Shown piece after piece: positions 26,148 through 35,611 of a stretch of 64,000 nt of DNA (its first letter is position 1; every line of letters begins with the position of its first letter). Source of the DNA: JAFAXD01 sp963760435 (lineage in GTDB: Bacteria; Pseudomonadota; Alphaproteobacteria; Rhizobiales; Xanthobacteraceae); the NCBI GenBank assembly GCA_963760435.1, contig CAVXDE010000002.1, positions 62,001-126,000 on the forward strand, given 5' to 3'. The translations under genes were made by a program, and so were the position numbers. The notes beneath the pieces were generated by a model, which saw only the letters and a program-made list of their open reading frames with translations, ran no database searches and was not told the DNA's origin.

Positions 26148-29100
26148 ATATCTCCGAAATCTTTATCCGCCGCCCGATCGGCACATCGCTGTTAATGGCC
26201 GGAATCCTGGTGTTCGGGATTGCAAGCTATCGGCTGTTGCCGGTCGCGGCGCTGCCAACGGTTGATTTTCCAACCATTACGGTCAGCGCGACGCTACCGG
26301 GTGCGAGCCCGGACACGATGGCCTCATCGGTTGCGACCCCGCTCGAGCAGCAATTCGCCGCAATCCCCGGCCTCGCCCAGATGACGTCGACCAGCGGGCT
26401 CGGCACCACCAGCATCACACTGCAGTTTGATCTCAACCGAAACATCGACGGCGCCGCCGGCGACGTGCAGACCGCCATCAACGCAGCGAGCGGCTTGTTG
26501 CCGAAGGACCTGCCCAATCCGCCGACCTACAAGAAGACCAACCCAGCCGATCGGCCGATCATGATCTACGCGATCTACTCCGACGCGCTGCCGCTCTATC
26601 GCGTGGATGACTACGCCTACACCATCATGGCGCAGCGGATCTCGCAGATTTCCGGCGTGTCGCAGGTGGATATCGCCGGGCAGCAGCAATATGCGGTGCA
26701 TGTCCAGGTGAACCCGACCGCGCTCGCCGCGCGTGGCATTGGGCTTGAAGACGTGCACGCCGCGCTTGGCGCCGCGACCCTCAATCAGCCGAAAGGCAAT
26801 CTCGAGGGCCAGCAGCAGACGGTCACGCTCGACACCAACGACCAGCTGTTCAATTCGAAGGCATTTGACAACCTGATCGTGGCCTATCGCAACGGCGCGC
26901 CGGTGCGGGTCAAGGACATTGGGAAGGCAATCAACTCTTCGACATTCGCGCGTACGGGGGCCTGGTACAACGGCCGGCAGGCCGAACTGCTGTTGATCCG
27001 GCGCCAGGCCGGCGCCAACACGCTCGACGTCGTCAATCAGGTCAAAGCACAGATACCGCTGCTGCAGGCGTCGTTTCCGCCCTCGATCCATGTCGAGCTC
27101 GTATCCGACCGTTCGCAGAACATTCGCGACTCAGTGAACGACGTGCAGTTCACCTTGCTTTTGACCATTGGCCTTGTCGTGATGGTCATTTTCTTATTCC
27201 TGCGCAATTTCTGGGCGACCGTGATTCCGAGCATCGTGGTTCCACTGTCGCTGGTCGCAACGTTCGGTGTGATGTACGCGCTTGGCTACAGTCTCGACAA
27301 TCTCTCCCTCATGGGCCTCACTATCGCGGTCGGCTTCGTTGTCGACGATGCGATCGTGATGATTGAAAATATCGTGCGCTACCTCGAACAGGGGGATCGC
27401 CCGTTCGACGCGGCCATCAAGGGCGCCGGCCAGATCGGCTTCACCATCATATCAATCACGATTTCTCTGGTGGCTGTGTTCATTCCGCTGCTGTTCATGG
27501 CGGGCATCGTCGGCCGTTTGTTCCGCGAATTTGCCATGACGGTGACGACGGCGGTGCTGGTGTCGGGTTTCATCTCACTGACGCTGACGCCCGTCATGTG
27601 CTCACTGTTCTTGCGACGCGAGAGCGACCGCCCCAAGGGACGGTTCAATCGAGCGGCGGAGGCATTCTTCGACTGGATGATCCGCGGCTATGATCGGGGA
27701 TTGCGCTGGGTCCTGCGCCACCAGCTCTCCATGCTGGCCGCCACACTGGCCCTGATCGTGCTGACGGGTTTTCTCTACGTCTACGTCCCGAAGGGCTTCT
27801 TCCCCGAGCAGGACACCGGTTTCGTGTTCGGCCAAGCCGAAGCGCGCCAGGACACCTCGTTTGCCGCGATATCCAAGCTGGAACAGGACTTCACCAAGGT
27901 GATCCTGACCGACCCGGCGGTGCAGGGCGTCGTCGGCTTTGCCGGCGCGACCGGCGGCAATGCGGCTGAGAACACGGCGCGGCTCTTCATCCAGCTCAAG
28001 CCGCTGGCGGAGCGGAAGGTATCGGCACAGGAGGTGATCCAGCGGTTGCGGCCCAAGGTGGCGCAGGTGATCGGCGCGAACTTCTTCATGCAGGCCGGTC
28101 AGGACGTGAACGTCGGCGGCCGACTGACCAAGACCGAATATCAATACACGCTCACCGACTCCGACACTGCCGAGCTCAATCACTGGGCGCCGATCCTGCA
28201 GCGGGAGATGGAGAAGCTGCCGGAACTGCAGGACGTCGCCTCCGATCAGCAGATCGCGTCACCGCATATCGCGATCGACATCGATCGTGACGCCGCTTAT
28301 CGGCTCGGGCTCACCTTGGCGCAGATCGATCAGACGCTCTACGACGCCTTCGGGCAGCGGCAGGTCGCCACGATCTACACGTCGAGCCATCAGTACAAGG
28401 TGATCCTCGAGGTCGAGCCCCAGTATCAGAATGACCCACAGGCGCTGGGCGGTATCTATATTGCGACCCCCACCGGCGCGCGCGTTCCGCTGAGCACGAT
28501 CGCCAGGTTCACGACCAAGATCGAGCCCCTGACCGTTAATCACCAGGGTCAGTTCCCATCAGTGACGTTGTCGTTCAACGTCGCGCCCGGCCATTCGCTG
28601 GGCCAAGCGGTGTCGGCAATCCAGAAGGTCGAGCGTGACCTACACGTGCCGATCACGCTGCAGGGCACGTTCCAGGGTACGGCGCAAGCGTTCCAGGAAT
28701 CGCTGTCGTCGACCCCGCTTCTGGTCGCGGCTGCGATCCTCGTCGTCTATATCGTGCTCGGATTCCTATACGAGAGTTACATCCACCCAATCACGATTCT
28801 ATCGGCACTCCCGCCGGCGGGTGTCGGCGCGCTGATCATGCTCATGCTGCTTGGCTACGACCTCAGCGTGATTGCCATCATCGGTCTGATCCTGCTGATC
28901 GGAATCGTCAAGAAAAACGCGATCATGATGATCGACTTTGCGCTCGAGGCCGAGCGCAACGAGGGCAAAAGCCCACTCGAAGCGATCCACGACGCCTGTT
29001 TGCTGCGCTTCCGGCCGATCATGATGACCACCATGTCGGCCCTGTTCGGCGGGTTGCCGATCGCGCTCGGCTATGGCGCGGGTTCGGAGCTGCGCCGGCC

Positions 29101-29263
29101 GCTCGGCATCGCCATCGTCGGCGGCCTGCTGGTCTCGCAGTTTCTCACGCTCTACACCACACCGGTGATCTATCTCTACCTGGATCGTGTCAACAACTGG
29201 CTCACCGGGCGTGGACATAAACCGCGCGGCAAGGAGCCCGAGTATCAGATCGCGGCGGAGTAG
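26144..29263 (+). CDS. RND multidrug efflux inner-membrane transporter (MdtB/MdtC-like)
   Basis: A 1039-residue HAE1-family transporter of normal length. The N-terminus MNISEIFIRRPIGTSLLM is typical. Proton-relay residues Asp401-Asp402 lie in GFVVDDAIVMIENIVR (TM4), and GIVKKNAIMMIDFALEAERN marks the second repeat. The periplasmic porter and docking domains are present in both halves. The substrate range is unknown. ATG overlaps the adaptor stop (ATGA), so adaptor and pump are made together. No outer-membrane TolC-like gene is adjacent, so a channel encoded elsewhere would be needed. Confidence 0.95.
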   Translation: MNISEIFIRRPIGTSLLMAGILVFGIASYRLLPVAALPTVDFPTITVSATLPGASPDTMASSVATPLEQQFAAIPGLAQMTSTSGLGTTSITLQFDLNRNIDGAAGDVQTAINAASGLLPKDLPNPPTYKKTNPADRPIMIYAIYSDALPLYRVDDYAYTIMAQRISQISGVSQVDIAGQQQYAVHVQVNPTALAARGIGLEDVHAALGAATLNQPKGNLEGQQQTVTLDTNDQLFNSKAFDNLIVAYRNGAPVRVKDIGKAINSSTFARTGAWYNGRQAELLLIRRQAGANTLDVVNQVKAQIPLLQASFPPSIHVELVSDRSQNIRDSVNDVQFTLLLTIGLVVMVIFLFLRNFWATVIPSIVVPLSLVATFGVMYALGYSLDNLSLMGLTIAVGFVVDDAIVMIENIVRYLEQGDRPFDAAIKGAGQIGFTIISITISLVAVFIPLLFMAGIVGRLFREFAMTVTTAVLVSGFISLTLTPVMCSLFLRRESDRPKGRFNRAAEAFFDWMIRGYDRGLRWVLRHQLSMLAATLALIVLTGFLYVYVPKGFFPEQDTGFVFGQAEARQDTSFAAISKLEQDFTKVILTDPAVQGVVGFAGATGGNAAENTARLFIQLKPLAERKVSAQEVIQRLRPKVAQVIGANFFMQAGQDVNVGGRLTKTEYQYTLTDSDTAELNHWAPILQREMEKLPELQDVASDQQIASPHIAIDIDRDAAYRLGLTLAQIDQTLYDAFGQRQVATIYTSSHQYKVILEVEPQYQNDPQALGGIYIATPTGARVPLSTIARFTTKIEPLTVNHQGQFPSVTLSFNVAPGHSLGQAVSAIQKVERDLHVPITLQGTFQGTAQAFQESLSSTPLLVAAAILVVYIVLGFLYESYIHPITILSALPPAGVGALIMLMLLGYDLSVIAIIGLILLIGIVKKNAIMMIDFALEAERNEGKSPLEAIHDACLLRFRPIMMTTMSALFGGLPIALGYGAGSELRRPLGIAIVGGLLVSQFLTLYTTPVIYLYLDRVNNWLTGRGHKPRGKEPEYQIAAE

Positions 29264-29271
29264 GTTTTGCT

Positions 29272-29580
29272 TCACCGTTCCAGCGCCCGCCGGATATCCG
29301 CGACCCGGTCCGTGCGGCTGAGTTCATCCCGCTGGGGCGGCACGTAATCGTTGCCGAGTTCAACATAACCATTGCGACGCAGGAACTCGCGATGCTGGCG
29401 CCTCCCGCCAATGACGGCTCGCTGGCCAGTCGCGACGTCGGTGGCGGCGGTGCGGTAAGGCGCGATATCGGACATGATCTGCGGACCGGCAGCCCCGGTC
29501 GAAAGGGACGGGTTCTTGCGCTTGCGCACCAGGCGGCCGTTGCGCATCACGTAGGTTGCTCGGATCGGCATGTTTTTCAT
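29272..29580 (-). CDS. Small basic protein, possibly phage-derived
   Basis: A 102-residue protein rich in Arg: MPIRATYVMRNGRLVRKRK at the start and REFLRRNGYVELGNDYVPP in the middle. The pattern (R)(R/A)-x-G-x-VE(L/V)GND is one the author associates with small proteins in tailed-phage gene clusters, but no family is firmly recognised. ATG at 29580 or 29571 (MPIR). It lies 11 bp after the next small gene on the same strand and is convergent with the efflux pump gene. No integrase, repeat or other phage gene is nearby. Confidence 0.55.
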   Translation of the reverse strand: MKNMPIRATYVMRNGRLVRKRKNPSLSTGAAGPQIMSDIAPYRTAATDVATGQRAVIGGRRQHREFLRRNGYVELGNDYVPPQRDELSRTDRVADIRRALER

Positions 29581-29591
29581 CTAACCCCGTC

Positions 29592-29822
29592 TCAGGCGCC
29601 AGCATCCCGCGTTGCGCCATCGGGCGGGCCATCCATGGCGGCGAGCAGCACGTTGCCAAGATAGTCGCGGCGGGCCTGCTTGTTGGCGCCGCAGGCGTCG
29701 AGCTGGGCGAGCGGCACCTGCACGGTCCAGCGCTTGCCGTTGCGCTCAATCGTGTAGGCGCAGCTGTCGGTCGAGGGATCGTACGCGGTGGCGACGATCT
29801 CGGTGTCGAGATTGAGGGGCAT
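29592..29822 (-). CDS. Small conserved hypothetical protein
   Basis: About 76 residues from MPLNLDTEIVATAYDP. A central strand-rich part (CAYTIERNGKRWTVQVPLAQLDACG) is followed by a helix (NKQARRDYLGNVLLAAMDG). No domain is recognised. ATG 29822 fits better than the upstream in-frame ATG at 29834, which would add only MRNP. It is in line with the small basic gene downstream, so the two probably form an operon. Confidence 0.55.
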   Translation of the reverse strand: MPLNLDTEIVATAYDPSTDSCAYTIERNGKRWTVQVPLAQLDACGANKQARRDYLGNVLLAAMDGPPDGATRDAGA

Positions 29823-29945
29823 GGGATTTCGCAACCTTAAAAAAAGCGCGTGAGGAATGTCAGGCCATAAATATTCACATTGGAAATCCGACCTACGTTT
29901 TGCTTATTGGCTGTCAAGAACCTTCACTCCAACCGCGTGATCCTT

Positions 29946-30374
29946 ATGCAAGATCCCCATTGCCATTCCAGCAGCATTGCCGTCAGCCGTCCGGCCGAAA
30001 GTGCTTTTGAGATCATGTCGGACGGGCTCAAGCAGGGCCAATGGGCGCTGGGCAGCCTCACGCGCCGCGAGGTCGAGCCCGGCCTGTTTGTCGGACAGTC
30101 GAGCTTCACCGGCAAGGACACCTACGTCCGGCTCAACGCGGATCGGGCGCGGCTTATCGTCGATTATGAGGTCGGCGGGAGCCGCGAGAGCATGCAGTTC
30201 CGCCACATGTCACGCGTTATCCCGGGCGCACTGCTCAAGATGCCGGCGGAGAGCTGCGTCGTGTCCCTGTTGACCTGGCGGCTGGCGACCCTCTCGGATG
30301 CCGACTGGATCGCGCTCTCGACCATCCATGAAGCCGAGATGTTTCTCATCAAGGGCCTGCTGGAGCGGTCGTGA
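29946..30374 (+). CDS. SRPBCC-like small protein of unknown function
   Basis: A 142-residue soluble protein. SAFEIMSDGLKQGQWALGSLTRREVEPGLFVGQSSFTG and RARLIVDYEVGG suggest the helix-grip (START/SRPBCC-like) fold, in which a cavity binds a small hydrophobic ligand; no catalytic residues can be named. ATG 29946 is chosen because the preceding 22 codons are not protein-like. It is transcribed toward the TRAP binding-protein gene 86 bp downstream. Confidence 0.6.
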   Translation: MQDPHCHSSSIAVSRPAESAFEIMSDGLKQGQWALGSLTRREVEPGLFVGQSSFTGKDTYVRLNADRARLIVDYEVGGSRESMQFRHMSRVIPGALLKMPAESCVVSLLTWRLATLSDADWIALSTIHEAEMFLIKGLLERS

Positions 30375-30460
30375 TCACACGCAGCCCTACGTTTCGGGCT
30401 TGCACATGTGCCAGACTTGTCATCGACTGCAGCTGATTTTCGCCCGACCTGGAGACGAGG

Positions 30461-31472
30461 ATGCGCCGAACTGTAATTTATCTCACCGCGCTACTGACCT
30501 GTTCCGTTTGCATTACCGCGGCAGAAGCCGACCCGATCACGCTCAAATTCAGCCAGTTCCTCGGCCCGACCAGTTTCTTCCAGGTGGACGTGGTCGAGCC
30601 TTGGGCCAAGGAGCTCGAGGCCAAAACCAACGGGCAGGTGAAAGTCGAGATCATCGACGGCACTTTGCCGCTCGGCAAGGTCACCGAGCAGGCGGGCAAT
30701 GTGAAGGACGGCAAGGTCGATATCGCGCTCGGGCTACGCGGCGCCGAGGGGGACCGCTTTCCCGGCACATCGGTGATCGAGCTTCCGTTCGTGGTGCCGG
30801 ATGCGCTGTCAGGATCCAAGGCGATCTGGGGTCTCTACCAGGACGGCACCATCGCGGACGAGTACAAGGACTACAAGCTGCTCGCCCTGTTCGTGCATAA
30901 CCCGGGCCTGATCCACACCAAGGACAAGCGCGTCGTCAATCTTGACGATATCAAAGGGCTGCGCCTGCGCGCGCCGAACGCGACGATCGCGACCGCGCTC
31001 AAATATGTCGGCGCCGAGCCTGTGGTGTTGCAGGTCAACGACGTCATGCCGGCGGTGAAGGACGGCCGCGTCGATGGCATCGTCACCAACTGGGGCAACC
31101 CGCTGCCCGGTTTCAACGACTACATGAAATTCCACACCGAAACCAAGTTCTACACGTCGGTATTCTTCATCGTCATGAACAAAGAGAAGTACGCAGCACT
31201 GCCGGCCGACATCCGCGCGGCCATCGACTTCGATCTCGGGCGATGTGTGGGTCGCGAAATTCGGCCCGTACTGGGACAAATGGGATAAGCCGGTGCGCGA
31301 GGGTGCGAACGCGCCCGGACACGAGGTGATCGTGCCCGATGCGGCGACCATGGCGGCATGGCGCTCCGGCCTCAAGCCGGTCGCAGATCAATATCTCGAC
31401 CAGCTCGCGGCTAAAGGCTTTCCCAAAGCGCACGCCGCCTATGATTCTCTCACCACGACCTTGAAGCAGTAA
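30461..31472 (+). pseudogene. TRAP transporter solute-binding protein (DctP family), frameshifted
   Basis: A Sec signal (LTALLTCSVCITAAEA) is followed by the DctP fold: PITLKFSQFLGPTSFFQVDV, WAKELEAKTNGQVKVEII, NLDDIKGLRLRAPN with the ligand-binding Arg, and DGIVTNWGNPLPGF. The frame breaks near 31238: ADIRAAID should continue SISGDVWVAKFGPYWDKWD, which lies in the next frame and ends normally with SLTTTLKQ. One extra T explains it. The membrane subunits (DctQ, DctM) are not adjacent, so this is an orphan binding protein whose partner or role is unknown. Confidence 0.85.
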
Positions 31473-31481
31473 GTAAGTCCG

Positions 31482-32663
31482 TTACGCCACATGTTGTAGA
31501 CCAGCGTTTGCTCGATTTCCTTTGCAACTCCGCCCCGCAAGCAGCGCCTCAACTTCATCAGCGGCGTTCGCGGCACCGTCGACGCCAGCGAGTGCCGCGG
31601 CACGCTGCTGCGCATGATGCCGATAGCTGGCGTTGGACAGCACCTCCTGCGCGGCAGTCCGCATCGCGGCTGCATCGGCGTCGCCTGGCAGTGCCCGTCC
31701 AACTCCAAACTCTTGCATGGCGGCGGCCACGTAGGGTTGGTCGCCTGCAAGCCCAGGGATGAGCACCGTAGGGGTGCCGTGCCGTAGTGCGCGCATCGCC
31801 GTGCCGTGACCGCCATGGGTCACGACCAGCGCGGCGCGGCGAATGATCGGGTCGTGTGCCGCGTAGTTGAGCACGATCGCATTTTGCGGCGAGGCCAGCT
31901 CGTTCGGGGCCACAATGCCGCCGGTCGTCGCGACAACGTGCACCGGAAGATCCGCGAGTGCATCGAGAGCGCGCTGGAGCTTATCGACATTGCGCTGCTC
32001 GAACCCCGTGCTGAAGCTGACGAGCACGAGCGGTGTCGGATCGTCCTCGGGCCACGGCAAGATGGTCGGGACAGCAAATTTTTCATCTTCGAGCACCGGA
32101 CCCGCATGGCGCACCATGTCCCACCCCGGGGCAGGCTCGGCATCGAACTCCTTGAGACTCGTCGAGATGATGCGCTCGCGTGGACGCCACAGGTCGTCGA
32201 CGCCGGGCAAACCCGGAAAACCGGCCTGCTGCCGCATCCCGTCGAGCGTGGCGATCATCCTGCGCCACATATCGAGCTGTCGAAACACGAAGGTGTGGAC
32301 GAACACCGCTGACGGACACGCGAAGCCTGGCGCCTGCGCCAATGCGGCGGGAAACATCGCATCGATGAGGACAATGTTCGGTGTCTCTTTGCTCACGATG
32401 GCTTCAATCTCTGCCTCGACCGCAGGCGAGGTCAGATAGCAGGACATGCGGGTCAAAAAACTTCCCTGCGGATAGCGAGCGACCTGCGCATAAGACTGGG
32501 TGATTTCGACCGCCCGCAACCCCGCGGTCTTCACCCGCGGGACCATTTCCGGCCGCCCCGCGAATGTGACCTCATGACCGCGCCCCGTGAGGACGCGGGC
32601 GATACCCAGACTAGGAGGCAGATTGCCGCCGCCCGACCAGTTCAACCAGAAAATCCGCGCCAT
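31482..32663 (-). CDS. Glycosyltransferase, UDP-glucuronosyltransferase/MGT-like (GT1)
   Basis: A 393-residue GT-B enzyme. N-terminal acceptor domain: WLNWSGGGNLPPSLGIARVLTGRGHEVTF. C-terminal donor domain: VLVSFSTGFEQRN and VVTHGGHGTAMRALRHGTPTVLIPGLAGDQPYVA, matching the GT1 sugar-nucleotide motif. Such enzymes glycosylate small molecules, including macrolides. ATG 32663 follows GGGAGA and lies inside the end of the TetR gene (53-bp overlap), so the pair is co-transcribed and the regulator may respond to the glycosylated compound. Confidence 0.88.
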   Translation of the reverse strand: MARIFWLNWSGGGNLPPSLGIARVLTGRGHEVTFAGRPEMVPRVKTAGLRAVEITQSYAQVARYPQGSFLTRMSCYLTSPAVEAEIEAIVSKETPNIVLIDAMFPAALAQAPGFACPSAVFVHTFVFRQLDMWRRMIATLDGMRQQAGFPGLPGVDDLWRPRERIISTSLKEFDAEPAPGWDMVRHAGPVLEDEKFAVPTILPWPEDDPTPLVLVSFSTGFEQRNVDKLQRALDALADLPVHVVATTGGIVAPNELASPQNAIVLNYAAHDPIIRRAALVVTHGGHGTAMRALRHGTPTVLIPGLAGDQPYVAAAMQEFGVGRALPGDADAAAMRTAAQEVLSNASYRHHAQQRAAALAGVDGAANAADEVEALLAGRSCKGNRANAGLQHVA

Positions 32664-33258
32664 GTGGCTTGTCTCCCTCGGTAACGCCAACAATCATCTT
32701 GCGCATGAGCATCTCGGCCGCTGGCCGGCTAAGCGCCATGTCGCGACGTAATAGCTTCCAGACATAGACGTCCGTGAGTACGACCAACATGTTGAGAAGC
32801 TGGGTACGGGCGCTGCCGGCGAGCCGTTCGAGCTGCGGCGCGAAAGCGGTTTTCACACCGTCGCGATGGTTCTCCCGCCCCTGATCAAGCGAGGACTTCA
32901 ACGCTGGCCGCCGGTGCTCCTCATTCAGCCGCTGCACCACGAGATCACCAACTCCCTCGTAGATATCGAAGAACGCCGACACCGCCTTTTTCACATCACC
33001 GGGCGGGGTCGGTTTGAGGAATACGCCGCCCGCAGCCATCTCCTCGAGCGCCGCGTAAACGAGCTCATCCTTGCTCGGAAAGGCCCGCAGGATCGTCCGC
33101 ACCGTCACATCGGCGCGTTCGGCCACTTCTTGCAGCGTGAAATCGTCGATCGGCCGCTCGCGGTAAAGCTGCATCGCGCTCATTTTGATACGAGCCCTGG
33201 TCGCGTCGGCCTTCTCGGCGCGCGCCCGCATGACGTACACACGTTTCTTCGATTTCAT
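32611..33258 (-). CDS. TetR/AcrR family transcriptional regulator
   Basis: A 215-residue regulator. The HTH is DFTLQEVAERADVTVRTILRAFPSKDELVYAAL (about residues 38-71), preceded by a basic arm. The C-terminal ligand-binding half is helical and unassigned. It probably represses its own operon with the downstream glycosyltransferase gene. The upstream region at 33266-33294 contains a candidate promoter. In-frame alternatives such as MRARAEKADATRARI at 33231 are possible. Confidence 0.9.
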   Translation of the reverse strand: MKSKKRVYVMRARAEKADATRARIKMSAMQLYRERPIDDFTLQEVAERADVTVRTILRAFPSKDELVYAALEEMAAGGVFLKPTPPGDVKKAVSAFFDIYEGVGDLVVQRLNEEHRRPALKSSLDQGRENHRDGVKTAFAPQLERLAGSARTQLLNMLVVLTDVYVWKLLRRDMALSRPAAEMLMRKMIVGVTEGDKPHGADFLVELVGRRQSAS

Positions 33259-33265
33259 GTCACAT

Positions 33266-33294
33266 ACAATGACGCCAAACTAAATTGATGTCAA
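33266..33294 (-). promoter_or_regulatory. Candidate promoter for the TetR-glycosyltransferase operon
   Basis: On the minus strand TTGACA (33294-33289), exact to the -35 consensus, is followed after 17 bp by CATTGT (33271-33266). The -10 match is weak and the start codon lies only seven bases downstream, so a transcript would be almost leaderless. The surrounding AT-rich segment is unlike the neighbouring DNA. Confidence 0.35.
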
Positions 33295-33391
33295 TAGTTG
33301 TGTCGCGAAATAGAGCGCGACAGCCTCACTACCAAATTGACGCAGGTCCCGTGGCCGAAAAGCTGGCGAGCCTCGTCTACACCCTTGAAGG

Positions 33392-33414
33392 TCTGTCATT
33401 GACGACGATAGACT
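33392..33414. promoter_or_regulatory. Inverted repeat upstream of the liv-type operon
   Basis: GTCTGTC (33392-33398), nine bases, GATAGAC (33408-33414): 6 of 7 positions pair. It lies about 80 bp upstream of the binding-protein start at 33496, a usual place for an operator. No regulator of this operon is encoded next to it. Confidence 0.4.
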
Positions 33415-33495
33415 TATTTTGAGGCCAGCCGATCGCGCTGCCGCCCAGCCTATCCGCCCAGCGGACTAAACAAAGGCTGGCAAAGGGAGGAAACC

Positions 33496-34734
33496 ATGAA
33501 GCACGTGCTGCTTCCATCGACCTTGCTTGCCCTGTTGATGGTCATCGCCAGCCCCGCTGACCGTGCCCACGCGCAGCAAACAAATCCAATCCGCATCGGC
33601 GTCAACACCGCGATCCAAGCCCAGGTTGGGCGCGACGCCATCGACAGCGTCAAAATGGCGGTCGATGAGATCAACGCCCAGGGCGGTGTGCTTGGACGCA
33701 AGCTCGAGATGATCGTGGCGGACGAGGGCGAAGCAGCGAGCGACGGGCCGAAGGTCGGCATCGCGGCAGTCAACAAGCTCACCAGCGAAGACCATGTCGA
33801 TGTCCTGATCGGCGGCTATGACAGCGGCGTGACCCTCGGTGAGTTGCCGCACATTGCCCGCGCCAAGACGATCTTCCTCGATATCGGTTCGGCGTCGCCA
33901 GCCATCACCCAGAAGGTCAAGGACGACCACGATCACTACAAATACATTTTCCGCGTCAACCCGATCAACTCGGCGCGGCAGTCGCAGGCCTTGATCGATT
34001 TCATTACCGGCAAACTCAAGGGCGAGCTCGGCTACAACAAGGTCTCGATCATCGGCGAGAACGCCAAGTGGGTCCAGGACATGGTCCCGGATATCAAGAA
34101 GGGCGTGCAAGCCAAAGGGGTCGAGGTGCCGCTCGCCGAGTTTTTCGACGTGCAGACCGCCGACTTCTCGCCACTGTTCGCCAAGGTGAAGGACAGCGGC
34201 TCGCAATACCTGATCATCATCATCTCGCACGCCGCGTCCGACGTGTTCGTCAAGCAATGGTATGACGCCAAGGTCCCGGTCCCGATCGGCGGCATCGACG
34301 TCAAAGGCATGGACGCCAATTTCTTCGACCGCGTCGGCGGAAAATCGATTGCCGAAGTATCGGCGAACTTCGTGTTGCGCGCACCGCTCACGCCGGCGAC
34401 CGTGCCGTGGTGGGACAAGTTCGTGGACCTCTATAAGCGACCACCCGTCTACACGGCGGCTGGTTCCTATGCGGCGACATATATCTACGCCGACGCCGCC
34501 AAGCGTGCCGGCACCACGGCACCTGATGCCGTGATCAAAGAGTTGGAGAAGACCGATTACGTTGCCCCGGAGGGCCGAGTTCAGTTCGATGACCGGCACG
34601 ATGTGAAGGACGGCCCGGGCTTCGTCAACGAGCTGTTCGTGCAATGGCAGGCCGACGGCCAGCGTGTCGTGGTGTGGCCGAAGGAAGTCGCCACTGGCAA
34701 GATGATCAATCCGCCCTGGCTCGCGCAGAACTGA
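33496..34734 (+). CDS. Branched-chain amino acid-type ABC substrate-binding protein (LivK-like)
   Basis: A 412-residue periplasmic protein with a Sec signal (LLALLMVIASPADRAHAQ). PIRIGVNTAIQAQVGRDAIDSVKMAVDEINAQGGVLGRKLEMIVAD is split over the first lobe, with GYDSGVTLGELPHIARAKTIF in the ligand cleft. GGAGG before ATG 33496 supports the start. The family includes binding proteins for amino acids, amides, urea and aromatic acids; the ligand here is unknown. First gene of a five-gene operon. Confidence 0.92.
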   Translation: MKHVLLPSTLLALLMVIASPADRAHAQQTNPIRIGVNTAIQAQVGRDAIDSVKMAVDEINAQGGVLGRKLEMIVADEGEAASDGPKVGIAAVNKLTSEDHVDVLIGGYDSGVTLGELPHIARAKTIFLDIGSASPAITQKVKDDHDHYKYIFRVNPINSARQSQALIDFITGKLKGELGYNKVSIIGENAKWVQDMVPDIKKGVQAKGVEVPLAEFFDVQTADFSPLFAKVKDSGSQYLIIIISHAASDVFVKQWYDAKVPVPIGGIDVKGMDANFFDRVGGKSIAEVSANFVLRAPLTPATVPWWDKFVDLYKRPPVYTAAGSYAATYIYADAAKRAGTTAPDAVIKELEKTDYVAPEGRVQFDDRHDVKDGPGFVNELFVQWQADGQRVVVWPKEVATGKMINPPWLAQN

Positions 34735-34748
34735 GCGTCGCAACGGCG

Positions 34749-35603
34749 TTGATCCAGATCCTGGTTTATGGCGCGGTCATCAGCGCGATCTACGCCATGC
34801 TGGCGGTGGGGTTCACGCTCATCTTTGGCGTGGCCCGCATCCTCAACCTGGCGCATGGCTCGTTCTATGCGCTGGGTGCCTACCTGGTTTACACCCTGAC
34901 GGCTGATGCAGGCTTGCCTCTATGGCTGGCGAGCCCGGTCGCCGTTCTGCTAGTCGGCGCGTTCGGCGTCCTGGTCGAGCGCGTGCTGGTACGGCCGCTG
35001 CGGCGTTCGAGCCTCGCAGTTTTGCTGATCACACTCGCTGTTGCCCTCATGGTCGAGCAGGTGCTGCTGCTCGCCTTCGGCTCCGAGGCGCGCAACGTGC
35101 CATCGATGATCGACGCCACTTACCGGATTGCCGGCGTCGATATCAGCGGCCAGCGCCTGCTGGCGCTTGGCGGCGGCATCGCCATTCTCGCCGCGCTGTG
35201 GCTGTTCATGCAGTACACGCGGTTGGGATCAGCAATACTTGCGGTCTCGCAGGACGCGGAGGCGGCCCAGTACATGGGCATCCCCTCCGACCGTATCTTC
35301 TCGCTGGTGATGGGGCTTTCCGCCGCAATCGCCGCAGCGGCAGGGGTCCTGGTCGCCCCGTTCCAATCCGTGATTCCGAGCATGGGCCTGCTGCCGCTGG
35401 TGAAGGCCTTTGCGATCGTGGTCGTGGGCGGGCTTGGCTCGATCCCGGGCAGCATCGTCGGGGCGCTGCTGCTCGGTTATTCCGAAACGATCATCGCGTT
35501 TGAGTTTTCGATCGAGTGGTCGCAGATCGTCTCGGTCGCTGCCGTGTTCATCGCCTTGGTCCTGCGCCCCTCCGGCTTCTTCGGCAAACGCGCGGCCTTT
35601 TGA
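34749..35603 (+). CDS. Branched-chain-type ABC permease (LivH-like)
   Basis: A 284-residue membrane protein. LIQILVYGAVISAIYAMLAVGFTLIFGVARILNLAHGSFYALGAYL matches LivH; AFAIVVVGGLGSIPGSIVGALLLGYSE is the conserved ATPase-facing segment. There is no ATG at the family start. TTG 34749, 14 bases after the livK stop, is the best choice; an in-frame ATG at 34644 would overlap livK by 91 bases and add unrelated residues. Confidence 0.9.
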   Translation: MIQILVYGAVISAIYAMLAVGFTLIFGVARILNLAHGSFYALGAYLVYTLTADAGLPLWLASPVAVLLVGAFGVLVERVLVRPLRRSSLAVLLITLAVALMVEQVLLLAFGSEARNVPSMIDATYRIAGVDISGQRLLALGGGIAILAALWLFMQYTRLGSAILAVSQDAEAAQYMGIPSDRIFSLVMGLSAAIAAAAGVLVAPFQSVIPSMGLLPLVKAFAIVVVGGLGSIPGSIVGALLLGYSETIIAFEFSIEWSQIVSVAAVFIALVLRPSGFFGKRAAF

Positions 35604-35611
35604 GCCACCAC

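Noticed and set aside
33466..34743. A 425-codon minus-strand frame
   Set aside because: It mirrors the LivK-like gene, which has a signal peptide, a ribosome site and family motifs.
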